Assembly (NCBI GenBank): GCA_948099385.1
Contig: CANUEZ040000209.1
Span: 1,364,001-1,428,000 of the forward strand
Direction: 5' to 3'
Length of the DNA stretch: 64,000 bases
From: Fasciola hepatica
Lineage: Eukaryota > Platyhelminthes > Trematoda > Plagiorchiida > Fasciolidae
The notes under the pieces were generated by a model. It was not told the DNA's origin. It searched no databases and worked only from the letters and a program-made list of their open reading frames with translations. A program made the translations under genes and the position numbers. Numbering within the stretch: the first letter of the stretch is position 1; every line of letters starts with the position of its first letter. Shown here one piece after another: positions 26,577-40,221 of the stretch.

Positions 26577-27924
26577 CCAAATTCTCGCACACCGATCTAA
26601 TCCTATGTGCCATCACTTTACTATTTATGGGTCTAAGTAAAACCAAGGCATTCCCTTATGAACAATCCACACAGATTGATCATACAATGCAATAGAGCAG
26701 TGGCAGAGTAGATTTGTATAATATGATTCTCCATGCAGCTTGAACACTGAACTGACCATTGAAAATGATGGAAGCACTGTACAGCTGTTTGATCCGCAAA
26801 GGGAATCATGAGCATTGCACATGGACAGAGCCCACACGGGGACACGAACAAGGGTTGGGGTGAACGAATGTCAGTCGAACACCCAAACCACAAGGCTATC
26901 CGAAATGGGTCTGAACGCTTTGTTCAACAGGTTCACTAAATCATATAGCACAATCCCCAAATTGGCTTCGGCTTTCGCTTTCGCTTTGAACGGTAACAAT
27001 CAAATTCTCGCACACAGATCCAATCCTGCGTTCCATCACTTCTCTATTTATGGGCCTAAGTAAAACCAAGGCATTCCCTTATGAACAATCCCCACACAGA
27101 TTGCTCATACAATGCAATAGAGCAGTGGCAGAGTAGATTTGTATAATCTGATCCTCCATGCAGCTTGAACACTGAACTGACCATTGAAAATGATGGAAGC
27201 ACTGTACAGCTGTTTGATCCGCTAAGGGAATCATGAGCATTGCACATGGACAGAGCCCACACGGGGACACGAAAAGGGTTGGGGTGAACGATTGTCAGTC
27301 GAACACCCAAACCACAAGGCTATCCGATATGGGTCTCAACGCTTTGTTCAACAGATATAATACATGATATAGCACAATCCCCAAATTGGCTTCGGCTTTC
27401 GATTTCGCTTTGAACGATAGCAACAAAATTCTCGCACACCGATCCAATCCTATGTGCCATCACTTCTCTATTTATGGGCCTAATTAAAACCAAGGCATTC
27501 CCTTATGAACAATCCACACAGATTGCTCATACAATGCAATAGAGCAGTAGCAGAGTAGATTTGTATAATATGATTCTCCATGCAGCTTGAACACTGAACT
27601 GACCATTGAAAATGATGGAAGCACTGTACAGCTGTTTGATCCGCTAAGGGAATCATGAGCATTGCACATGGACAGAGCCCACACGGGGACACGAAAAGGG
27701 TTGGGGTGAACGATTGTCAGTCGAACACCCAAACCACAAGGCTATCCGATATGGGTCTGAACGCTTTGAACAACAGATACAATACATGATATAGCACAAT
27801 CCCCAAATTGGCTTCGGCTTTCGCTTTCGCTTTGAACGGTAACAACCAAATTCTCGCACATCGATCCAATCCTATGTGCCATCACTTCTCTATTTATGGG
27901 CCTAAGTAAAACCAAGGCATTCCC

Positions 27925-29623
27925 TTATGAACAATCCCCACACAGATAGCTCATACAATGCAATAGAGCAGTATCAGAGTAGATTTGTACAATATGATTC
28001 TCCATGCAGCTTGAATACTGAACTGACCATTGAAAATGATGGAAGCACTGTACAGCTGTTTGATCCGCTAAGGGAATCATGAGCATTGCACATGGACAGA
28101 GCCCACACGGGGACACGAACAAGGGTTGGGGTGAACGAATGTCAGTCGAACACCCAAACCACAAGGCTATCCGATATGGGTCTCAACGCTTTGTTCAACA
28201 GATTCACTACATCATATAGCACAATCCCCAAATTGGCTTCGGCTTTCGCTTTCGCTTTGAACGGTAACAATCAAATTCTCGCACACAGATCCAATCCTGT
28301 GTTCCATCACTTTTCAATTTATGGGCCTGAGTAAAACCAAGGGATTCCCTTATGAACAATCCCCACACAGATTGCTCATACAATGCAATGGAGCAGTATC
28401 AGAGTAGATTTGTATAATATGATTCTCCATGCAGCTTGAATACTGAACTGACCATTGAAAATGATGGAAGCACTGTACAGCTGTTTGATCCGCTAAGGGA
28501 ATCATGAGCATTGCACATGGACAGAGCCCACACGGGGACACGAAAAGGGTTGGGGTGAACGATTGTCAGTCGAACACCCAAACCACAAGGCTATCCGATA
28601 TGGGTCTGAACGCTTTGTTCAACAGATACAATACATCATATAGCACAATCCCCAAATTGGCTTCGGCTTTCGCTTTCGCTTTGAACGGTAACAACCAAAT
28701 TCTCGCACATCGATCCAATCCTATGTGCCATCACTTCTCTATTTATGGGCCTAAGTAAAACCAAGGCATTCCCTTATGAACAATCCCCACACAGATAGCT
28801 CATACAATGCAATAGAGCAGTATCAGAGTAGATTTGTACAATATGATTCTCCATGCAGCTTGAATACTGAACTGACCATTGAAAATGATGGAAGCACTGT
28901 ACAGCTGTTTGATCCGCTAAGGGAATCATGAGCATTGCACATGGACAGAGCCCACACGGGGACACGAACAAGGGTTGGGGTGAACGAATGTCAGTCGAAC
29001 ACCCAAACCACAAGGCTATCCGATATGGGTCTCAACGCTTTGTTCAACAGATTCACTACATCATATAGCACAATCCCCAAATTGGCTTCGGCTTTCGCTT
29101 TGGCTTTGAACGGTAACAATCAAATTCTCGCACACAGATCCAATCCTGTGTTCCATCACTTTTCAATTTATGGGCCTAAGTAAAACCAAGGCATTCCCTT
29201 ATGAACAATCCCCACACAGATTGCTCATACAATGCAATGGAGCAGTATCAGAGTAGATTTGTATAATATGATTCTCCATGCAGCTTGAATACTGAACTGA
29301 CCATTGAAAATGATGGAAGCACTGTACAGCTGTTTGATCCGCTAAAGGAATCATGAGCATTGCACATGGACAGAGCCCACACGGGGACACGAACAAGGGT
29401 TGGGGTGAACGAATGTCAGTCGAACACCCAAACCACAAGGCTATCCGATATGGGTCTCAACGCTTTGTTCAACAGATTCACTACATCATATAGCACAATC
29501 CCCAAATTGGCTTCGGCTTTCGCTTTCGCTTTGAACGGTAACAATCAAATTCTCGCACACAGATCCAATCCTGTGTTCCATCACTTTTCAATTTATGGGC
29601 CTAAGTAAAACCAAGGCATTCCC
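27925..29623. repeat. Two dimer HOR copies (849 and 850 bp)
   Basis: Monomers 27925 + 28350 and 28774 + 29199 form two dimers. The first members share CAGATAGCTC and TTTGTACAATATG. The second members share the plain CAATGGAGCAGTATCAG 5' end. Both first members, and the second member of the second dimer, end with CACTTTTCAATTTATGGG. Differences include the 1-bp CGAAAAGGG allele in 28350, GGGATTCCC at about 28341, and TTGGCTTTGAACGG at about 29100. Confidence 0.82.
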
Positions 29624-32600
29624 TTATGAACAATCCACACAGATTGCTCATAAAATGCAATAGAGCAGTGGCAGAGTAGATTTGTATAATATGATTCTCC
29701 ATGCAGCTTGAACACTGAACTGACCATTGAAAATGATGGAAGCACTGTACAGCTGTTTGATCCGCTAAGGGAATCATGAGCATTGCACATGGACAGAGCC
29801 CACTCGGAGAGACGAACAAGGGTTGGGGTGAACGAATGTCAGTCGAACACCCAAACCACAAGGCTATCCGATATGGGTCTCAACGCTTTGTTCAACAGAT
29901 TCACTACATCATATAGCACAATCCCCAAATTGGCTTCGGCTTTCGCTTTCGCTTTGAACGGTAACAATCAAATTCTCGCACACCGATCCAATCCTATGTG
30001 CCATCACTTCTCTATTTATGGGCCTAAGTAAAACCAAGACATTCCCTTATGAACAATCCCCACACAGATTGCTCATACAATGCAATGGAGCAGTGGCAGA
30101 GTAGATTTGTATAATATGATTCTCCATGCAGCTTGAACACTGAACTGACCATTGAAAATGATGGAAGCACTGTACAGCTGTTTGATCCGCTAAGGGAATC
30201 ATGAGCATTGCACATGGACAGAGCCCACTCGGAGAGACGAACAAGGGTTGGGGTGAACGAATGTCAGTCGAACACCCAAACCACAAGGCTATCCGATATG
30301 GGTCTCAACGCTTTGTTCAACAGATTCACTACATCATATAGCACAATCCCCAAATTGGCTTCGGCTTTCGCTTTCGCTTTGAACGGTAACAATCAAATTC
30401 TCGCACACCGATCCAATCCTATGTTCCATCACTTCTCTATTTATGGGCCTAAGTAAAACCAAGGCATTCCCTTATGAACAATCCCCACACAGATTGCTCA
30501 TACAATGCAATAGAGCAGTGGCAGAGTAGATTTGTATAATATGATTCTCCATGCAGCTTGAACCCTGAACTGACCATTGAAAATGATGGAAGCACTGTAC
30601 AGCTGTTTGATCCGCTAAGGGAATCATGAGCATTGCACATGGACAGAGCCCACACGGGGACACGAAAAGGGTTGGGGTGAACGATTGTCAGTCGAACACC
30701 CAAACCACAAGGCTATCCGATATGGGTCTGAACGCTTTGTTCAACAGATACAATACATCATATAGCACAATCCCCAAATTGGCTTCGGCTTTCCCTTTCG
30801 CTTTGAACGGTAACAATCAAATTCTCGCAAACCGATCCAATCTTATGTGCCATCACTTCTCTATTTATCTGCCTAAGTATAACTAAGGCATTCCCTTATG
30901 AACAATCCACACAGATTGCTCATACAATGCAATGGAGCAGTATCAGAGTAGATTTGTATAATATGATTCTCCATGCAGCTTGAACACTGAACTGACCATT
31001 GAAAATGATGGAAGCACTGTACAGCTGTTTGATCCGCTAAGGGAATCATGAGCATTGCACATGGACAGAGCCCACACGGGGACACGAACAAGGGTTGGGG
31101 TGAACGAATGTCAGTCGAACACCCAAACCACAAGGCTATCCGATATGGGTCTGAACGCTTCGTTCAACAGATACACTACATCATATAGCACAATCCCCAA
31201 ATTGGCTTCGGCTTTCGCTTTCGCTTTGAACGGTAACAACCAAATTCTCGCACACCGATCCAATCCTATGTTCCATCACTTCTCTATTTATGGGCCTAAG
31301 TAAAACCAAGGCATTCCCTTATGAACAATCCCCACACAGATTGCTCATACAATGCAATAGAGCAGTGGCAGAGTAGATTTGTATAATATGATTCTCCATG
31401 CAGCTTGAACACTGAACTGACCATTGAAAATGATGGAAGCACTGTACAGCTGTTTGATCCGCTAAGGGAATCATGAGCATTGCACATGGACAGAGCCCAC
31501 TCGGAGACACGAATAAGGGTTGGGGTGAACGAATGTCAGTCGAACACCCAAACCACAAGGCTATCCGATATGGGTCTGAACGCTTCGTTCAACAGATACA
31601 CTACATCATATAGCACAATCCCCAAATTGGCTTCGGCTTTCGCTTTCGCTTTGAACGGTAACAATCAAATTCTCGCACACCGATCCAATCCTATGTGCCA
31701 TCACTTCTCTATTTATGGGCCTAAGTAAAACCAAGGCATTCCCTTATGAACAATCCCCACACAGATTGCTCATACAATGCAATGGAGCAGTATCAGAGTA
31801 GATTTGTATAATATGATTCTCCATGCAGCTTGAACCCTGAACTGACCATTGAAAATGATGGAAGCACTGTACAGCTGTTTGATCCGCTAAGGGAATCATG
31901 AGCATTGCACATGGACAGAGCCCACACGGGGACACGAACAAGGGTTGAGGTGAACGATTGTCAGTCGAACACCCAAACCACAAGGCTATCCGATATGGGT
32001 CTACACGCTTCGTTCAACAGATACACTACATCATATAGCACAATCCCCAAATTGGCTTCGGCTTTCGTTTTCGCTTTGAACGGTAACAATCAAATTATCG
32101 CACACCGATCCAATCCTATGTTCCATCACTTCTCTATTTATGGGCCTAAGTAAAACCAAGGCATTCCCTTATGAACAATCCCTACACAGATTGCTCATAC
32201 AATGCAATCGAGCAGTAGCAGAGTAGATTTGTATAATATGATTCTCCATGCAGCTTGAACACTGAACTGACCATTGAAAATGATGGAAGCACTGTACAGC
32301 TGTTTGATCCGCTAAGGGAATCATGAGCATTGCACATGGACAGAGCCCACTCGGAGAGACGAACAAGGGTTGGGGTGAACGAATGTCAGTCGAACACCCA
32401 AACCACAAGGCTATCCGATATGGGTCTGAACGCTTTGTTCAACAGATACACTACATCATATAGCACAATCCCCAAATTGGCTTCGGCTTTCGCTTTCGCT
32501 TTGAACGGTAACAATCAAATTCTCGCACACAGATCCAATCCTATGTTCCATCACTTCTCTATTTATGGGCCTAAGTAAAACCAAGGCATTCCCTTATGAA

Positions 32601-33439
32601 CAATCCACACAGATTGCTCATACAATGCAATAGAGCAGTGGCAGAGTAGATTTGTATAATATGATTCTCCATGCAGCTTGAACACTGAACTGACCATTGA
32701 AAATGGTGGAAGCACTGTTCAGCTGTTTGATCCGCTAAGGGAATCATGAGCATTGCACATGGACAGAGCCCACACGGGGACACGAACAAGGGTTGGGGTG
32801 AACGAATGTCAGTCGAACACCCAAACCACAAGGCTATCCGATATGGGTCTGAACGCTTTGTTCAACAGATACACTACATCATATAGCACAATCCCCAAAT
32901 TGGCTTCGACTTTCGCTTTCGCTTTGAACGGTAACAATCAAATTCTCGCACAACGATCCAATCCTATGTGCCATCACTTCTCTATTTATGGGCCTAAGTA
33001 AAACCAAGGCATTTCCTTGTGAACAATCCACGCAGATTGCTCATTTAATGCAATAGAACAGTAGCAGAGTAGATTTGTATAATATGATTCTCCATGCAGC
33101 TTAAACACTGAACTGACCATTGAAAATGATGGAAGCACTGTACAGCTGTTTGATCCGCTAAGGGAATCATGAGCATTGCACATGGACAGAGCCCACTCGG
33201 AGAGACGAACAAGGGTTGGGGTGAACGATTGTCAGTCGAACACCCAAACCACAAGGCTATCCGATATGGGTCTGAACGCTTTGTTCAACAGATACACTAC
33301 ATCATATAGCACAATCCACAAATTGGCTTCGGCTTTCGTTTTCGCTTTGAACGGTAACAACCAAATTCTCGCACACCGATCCAATCCTGTGTTCCATCAC
33401 TTCTCTATTTATGGGCCTAAGTAAAACCAAGGCATTCCC

Positions 33440-35135
33440 TTATGAACAATCCCCACACAGATTGCTCCTACAATGCAATAGAACAGTAGCAGAGTAGATT
33501 TGTATAGTATGATTCTTCATGCAGCTTGAACACTGAACTGACCATTGAAAATGATGGAAGCACTGTACAGCGGTATGATCCGCTAAGGGAATCATGAGCA
33601 TTGCACATGGACAGAGCCCACACGGGGACAAGAACAAGGGTTGGGGTGAACGATTGTCAGTCGAACACCCAAACCACAAGGCTATCCGATATGGGTCTCA
33701 ACGCTTCGTTCAACAGATACACTACATCATTTAGCACAATCCCCAAATTGGCTTCGGCTTTCGCTTTCGCTTTGAACGGTAACAATCAAATTCTCGCACA
33801 CCGATCCAATCCTATGTGCCATCACTTCTCTATTTATGGGCCTAAGTAAAACCAAGGCATTCCCTTATGAACAATCCACACAGATTGCTCATACAATGCA
33901 ATAGAGCAGTGGCAGAGTAGATTTGTATAATATGATTCTCCATGCAGCTTGAACACTGAACTGACCATTGAAAATGATGGAAGCACTGTACAGCTGTTTG
34001 ATCGGCTAAGGGAATCATGTACATTGCACATGGACAGAGCCCACACGGGGACACGAACAAGGGTTGGGGTGAACGAATGTCAGTCGAACACCCAAACCAC
34101 AAGGCTATCCGATATGGGTCTGAAGGCTTCGTTCAACAGATACACTACATCATATAGCACAATCCCCAAATTGGCTTCGGCTTTCGCTTTCGCTTTGAAC
34201 GGTAACAATCAAATTCTCGCACACAGAGCCAAATCTGTGTTACATCACTTCTCTATTTATGGGCCTAAGTAAAACCAAGGCATTCCCTTATGAACAATCC
34301 CCACACAGATTGCTCATACAATGCAATAGAACAGTAGCAGAGTAGATTTGTATAGTATGATTCTCCATGCAGCTTGAACACTGAACTGACCATTGCAAAT
34401 GATGGAAGCACTGTACAGCGGTATGATCAGCTAAGGGAATCATGAGCATTGCACATGGACAGAGCCCACACGGGGACACGAACAAAGGTTGGGGTGAACG
34501 ATTGTCAGTCGAACACCCAAACCACAAGGCTATCCGATATGGGTCTCAACGCTTTGTTCAACAGATACAATTTATGATATAGCACAATCCCCAAATTGGT
34601 TTCGGCTTTCGCTTTCGCTTTGAACGGTAACAATCAAATTATCGCGAACCGATCCAATCCTATGTGCCATCACTTCTCTATTTATGGGCCTAAGTAAAAC
34701 CAAGGCATTTCCTTATGAACAATCCACACAGATTGCTCATACAATGCAAAAGAGCAGTGGCAGAGTAGATTTGTATAATATGATTCTCCATGCAGCTTGA
34801 ACACTGAACTGACCATTGAAAATGATGGAAGCACTGTACAGCTGTTTGATCCGCTAAGGGAATCATGAGCATTGCACATGGACAGAGCCCACACGGGGAC
34901 ACGAACAAGGGTTGGGGTGAACGAATGTCAGTCGAACACCCAAACCACAAGGCTATCCGATATGGGTCTGAACGCTTCGTTCAACAGATACACTACATCA
35001 TATAGCACAATCCCCAAATTGGCTTCGGCTTTCGCTTTCGCTTTGAACGGTAACAACCAAATTCTCGCACACCGATCTAATCCTATGTTCCATCACTTCT
35101 CTATTAATGGGCCTAAGTAAAACCAAGGCATTCCC
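33440..35135. repeat. Four-monomer HOR, copy 1 (1696 bp)
   Basis: Four monomers (425, 423, 425, 423 bp) are repeated immediately downstream. Ordered private alleles: TTGCTCCTAC with GTATAGTATGATTCTTC and GGGACAAGAAC; then GATCGGCTAAG with ATGTACATTGC, TGAAGGCTTCG and AGAGCCAAATC; then CGAACAAAGG with ACAATTTATGATATAG and ATCGCGAACC; then GCAAAAGAGC with TCTATTAATGGG. Confidence 0.92.
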
Positions 35136-36831
35136 TTATGAACAATCCCCACACAGATTGCTCCTACAATGCAATAGAACAGTAGCAGAGTAGATTTGTA
35201 TAGTATGATTCTTCATGCAGCTTGAACACTGAACTGACCATTGAAAATGATGGAAGCACTGTACAGCTGTTTGATCCGCTAAGGGAATCATGAGCATTGC
35301 ACATGGACAGAGCCCACACGGGGACAAGAACAAGGGTTGGGGTGAACGATTGTCAGTCGAACACCCAAACCACAAGGCTATCCGATATGGGTCTGAACGC
35401 TTCGTTCAACAGATACACTACATCATATAGCACAATCCCCAAATTGGCTTCGGCTTTCGCTTTCGCTTTGAACGGTAACAATCAAATTCTCGCACACCGA
35501 TCCAATCCTATGTGCCATCACTTCTCTATTTATGGGCCTAAGTAAAACCAAGGCATTCCCTTATGAACAATCCACACAGATTGCTCATACAATGCAATGG
35601 AGCAGTGGCAGAGTAGATTTGTATAATATGATTCTCCATGCAGCTTGAACACTGAACTGACCATTGAAAATGATGGAAGCACTGTACAGCTGTTTGATCG
35701 GCTAAGGGAATCATGTACATTGCACATGGACAGAGCCCACACGGGGACACGAACAAGGGTTGGGGTGAACGAATGTCAGTCGAACACCCAAACCACAAGG
35801 CTATCCGATATGGGTCTGAAGGCTTCGTTCAACAGATACACTACATCATATGGCACAATCCTCAAATTGGCTTCGGCTTTCGCTTTCGCTTTGAACGGTA
35901 ACAATCAAATTCTCGCACACAGAGCCAAATCTGTGTTCCATCACTTCTCTATTTATGGGCCTAAGTAAAACCAAGGCATTCCCTTATGAACAATCCCCAC
36001 ACAGATTGCTCATACAATGCAATAGAACAGTAGCAGAGTAGATTTGTATAGTATGATTCTCCATGCAGCTTGAACACTGAACTGACCATTGAAAATGATG
36101 GAAGCACTGTACAGCGGTATGATCCGCTAAGGGAATCATGAGCATTGCACATGGACAGAGCCCACACGGGGACACGAACAAAGGTTGGGGTGAACGATTG
36201 TCAGTCGAACACCCAAACCACAAGGCTATCCGATATGGGTCTCAACGCTTTGTTCAACAGATACAATTTATGATATAGCACAATCCCCAAATTGGTTTCG
36301 GCTTTCGCTTTCGCTTTGAACGGTAACAATCAAATTATCGCGAACCGATCCAATCCTATGTGCCATCACTTCTCTATTCATGGGCCTAAGTAAAACCAAG
36401 GCATTTCCTTATGAACAATCCACACAGATTGCTCATACAATGCAAAAGAGCAGTGGCAGAGTAGATTTGTATAATATGATTCTCCATGCAGCTTGAACAC
36501 TGAACTGACCATTGAAAATGATGGAAGCACTGTACAGCTGTTTGATCCGCTAAGGGAATCATGAGCATTGCACATGGACAGAGCCCACACGGGGACACGA
36601 ACAAGGGTTGGGGTGAACGAATGTCAGTCGAACACCCAAACCACAAGGCTATCCGATATGGGTCTGAACGCTTCGTTCAACAGATACACTACATCATATA
36701 GCACAATCCCCAAATTGGCTTCGGCTTTCGCTTTCGCTTTGAACGGTAACAACCAAATTCTCGCACACCGATCTAATTCTATGTTCCATCACTTCTCTAT
36801 TAATGGGCCTAAGTAAAACCAAGGCATTCCC
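35136..36831. repeat. Four-monomer HOR, copy 2 (1696 bp)
   Basis: This is the second copy of the tetramer at 33440-35135, with all private alleles in the same order. I find about a dozen substitutions in 1696 bp (roughly 99.3 percent identity). They include CAGCTGTTTGATCC against CAGCGGTATGATCC in the first member, GTTCC against GTTAC in the second, and TCTATTCATGGG against TCTATTTATGGG in the third. The next monomer (36832) belongs to a different class, so the tetramer does not continue. Confidence 0.92.
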
Positions 36832-39800
36832 TTATGAACAATCCCCACACAGATTGCTCATACGATGCAATAGATCAGTGGCAGAGTAGATTTGTATAAT
36901 ATGATTCTCCATGCAGCTTGAACACTGAACTGACCATTGAAAATGATGGAAGCACTGTACAGCTGTTTGATCGGCTAAGGGAATCATGTGCTTTGCACAT
37001 GGACAGAGCCCACACGGGGACACGAACAAGGGTTGGGGTGAACGAATGTCAGTCGAACACCCAAACCACAAGGCTATCCGATATGGGTCTGAACGCTTTG
37101 TTCAACAGATACACTACATCATATAGCACAATCCCCAAATTGGCTTCGGCTTTCGCTTTCGCTTTGAACGGTAACAATCAAATTCTCGCACACCGATCCA
37201 ATCCTATGTGCCATCACTTCTCTATTTATGGGCCTAAGTAAAACCAAGGCATTCCCTTATGAACAATCCCCACACAGATTGCTCATACAATGCAATAAAG
37301 CAGTGGCAGAGTAGATTTGTATAATATGATTCTCCATGCAGCTTGAACACTGAACTGACCATTGAAAATGATGGAAGCACTGTACAGCTGTTTGATCCGC
37401 TAAGGGAATCATGAGCATTGCACATGGACAGAGAACACACGGGGACACGAACAAGGGTTGGGGTGAACGAATGTCAGTCGAACACCCAAACCACAAGGCT
37501 ATCCGATATGGGTCTCAACGCTTCGTTCAACAGATACACTAAATCATATGGCACAATCCCCAAATTGGCTTCGGCTTTCGCTTTCGCTTTGAACGGTAAC
37601 AACCAAATTCTCGCACACCGATCTAATCCTATGTTCCATCACTTCTCTATTTATGGGCCTAAGTAAAACCAAGGCATTCCCTTATGAACAATCCACACAG
37701 ATTGCTCATACAATGCAATAGAGCAGTGGCAGAGTAGATTTGTATAATATGATTCTTCATGCAGCTTGAATACTGAACTGACCATTGAAAATGATGGAAG
37801 CACTGTACAGCTGTTTGATCCGCTAAGGGAATCATGAGCATTGCACATGGACAGAGCCCACACGGGGACACGAAAAGGGTTGGGGTAAACGATTGTCAGT
37901 CGAACACCCAAACCACAAGGCTATCCGATATGGGTCTCAACGCTTCGTTCAACAGATACACTACATCATATAGCACAATCCCCAAATTGGCTTCGGCTTT
38001 CGCTTTCGCTTTGAACGGTAACAATCAAATTCTCGCACACCGATCCAATCCTATGTGCCATCACTTCTCTATTTATGGGCCTAAGTAAAACCAAGGCATT
38101 CCCTTATGAACAATCCACACAGATTGCTCATACAATGCAATAGAGCAGTGGCAGAGTAGATTTGTATAATATGATTCTCCATGCAGCTTGAACACTGAAC
38201 TGACCATTGAAAATGATGGAAGCACTGTACAGCTGTTTGATCCGCTAAGGGAATCATGTGCTTTGCACATGGACAGAGCCCACACGGGGACACGAACAAG
38301 GGTTGGGGTGAAACAATGTCAGTCGAACACCCAAACCACAAGGCTATCCGATATGGGTCTGAACGCTTTGTTCAACAGATACACTACATCATATAGCACA
38401 ATCCCCAAATTGGCTTCGGCTTTCGCTTTCGCTTTGAACGGTAACAATCGAATTCTCGCACACAGAGCCAATCCTATGTGCCATCACTTCTCTATTTATG
38501 GGCCTAAGTAAAACCAAGGCATTTCCTTATGAACAATCCACACAGATTGCTCATACAATGCAATAAAGCAGTGGCAGAGTAGATTTGTATAATATGATTC
38601 TCCATGCAGCTTGAACACTGAACTGACCATTGAAAATGATGGAAGCACTGTACAGCTGTTTGATCCGCTAAGGGAATCATGAGCATTGCACATGGACAGA
38701 GCCCACACGGGGACACGAACAAGGGTTGGGGTGAACGAATGTCAGTCGAACACCCAAACCACAAGGCTATCCGATATGCGTCTGAACGCTTTGTTCAACA
38801 GATTCACTACATCATATAGCACAATCTCCAAATTGGCTTCGGCTTTCGCTTTCGCTTTGAACGGTAACAATCAAATTATCGCACACCGATCCAATCCTAT
38901 GTTCCATCACTTCTCTATTTATGGGCCTAAGTAAAACCAAGGCATTCCCTTATGAACAATCCACACAGATTGATCATACAATGCAATAGGGCAGTGGCAG
39001 AGTAGATTTGTATAATCTGATCCTCCATGCAGCTTGAACACTGAACTGACCATTGAAAATGATGGAAGCACTGTACAGCTGTTTGATCCGCTAAGGGAAT
39101 CATGAGCATTGCACATGGACAGAGCCCACACGGGGACACGAACAAGGGTTGGGGTGAACGATTGTCAGTCGAACACCCAAACCACAAGGCTATCCGATAT
39201 GGGTCTGAACGCTTCGTTCAACAGATACACTACATCATATAGCACAATCTCCAAATTGGCTTAGACTTTCGCTTTCGCTTTGAACGGTAACAACCAAATT
39301 CTCGCACACAGATCCAATCCTGTGTTCCATCACTTCTCTATTTATGGGCCTAAGTAAAACCAAGGCATTCCCTTATGAACAATCCCCACACAGATTGCAC
39401 ATACAATGCAATAGAGCAGTGGCAGAGTAGATTTGTATAATCTGATCCTCCATGCAGCTTGAACACTGAACTGACCATTGAAAATGATGGAAGCACTGTA
39501 CAGCTGTTTGATCCGCAAAGGGAATCATGAGCATTGCACATGGACAGAGCCCACACGGGGACACGAACAAGAGTTGGCGTGAACGATTGTCAGTCGAACA
39601 CCCAAACCACAAGGCTATCCGATATGGGTCTGAACGCTTCGTTCAACAGATACACTACATCATATAGCACAATCTCCAAATTGGCTTAGACTTTCGCTTT
39701 CGCTTCGAACGGTAACAACCAAATTCTCGCACACAGATCCAATCCTGTGTTCCATCACTTCTCTATTTATGGGCCTAAGTAAAACCAAGGCATTCCCTTA

Positions 39801-40221
39801 TGAACAATCCCCACACAGATTGCTCATACAATGCAATAGAGCAGTGGCAGAGTAGATTTGTATAATCTGATCCTCCATGCAGCTTGAACACTGAACTGAC
39901 CATTGAAAATGATGGAAGCACTGTACAGCTGTTTGATCCGCTAAGGGAATCATGAGCATTGCACATGGACAGAGCCCACACGGGGACACGAAAAGAGTTG
40001 GCGTGAACGATTGTCAGTCGAACACCCAAACCACAAGGCTATCCGATATGGGTCTGAACGCTTCGTTCAACAGATACACTACATCATATAGCACAATCCC
40101 CAAATTGGCTTCGGCTTTCGCTTTCGCTTTGAACGGTAACAATCAAATTCTCGCACACCGATCCAATTCTCTGTGCCATCACTTCTCTATTTATGGGCCT
40201 AAGTAAAACCAAGGCATTCCC

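Larger units (their letters stand above)
23691..33439. repeat. Satellite domain D, monomers 56-78, first appearance of the 2-bp-short allele
   Basis: Anchors: 23691, 24113, 24537, 24962, 25385, 25808, 26233, 26656, 27079, 27503, 27925, 28350, 28774, 29199, 29624, 30047, 30472, 30896, 31319, 31744, 32169, 32594, 33017. Monomers with AATCCACACAG (or a one-base variant) begin at 23691, 24962, 26233, 26656, 27503, 29624, 30896, 32594 and 33017. Lengths are therefore 422 to 425 bp. A 1-bp loss at 25793 (TAATTAAACC for TAATTAAAACC) makes the monomer at 25385 423 bp. Between 29624 and 33439 the CGGAGAGACG allele recurs (monomers 29624, 30047, 32169, 33017). Confidence 0.88.
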
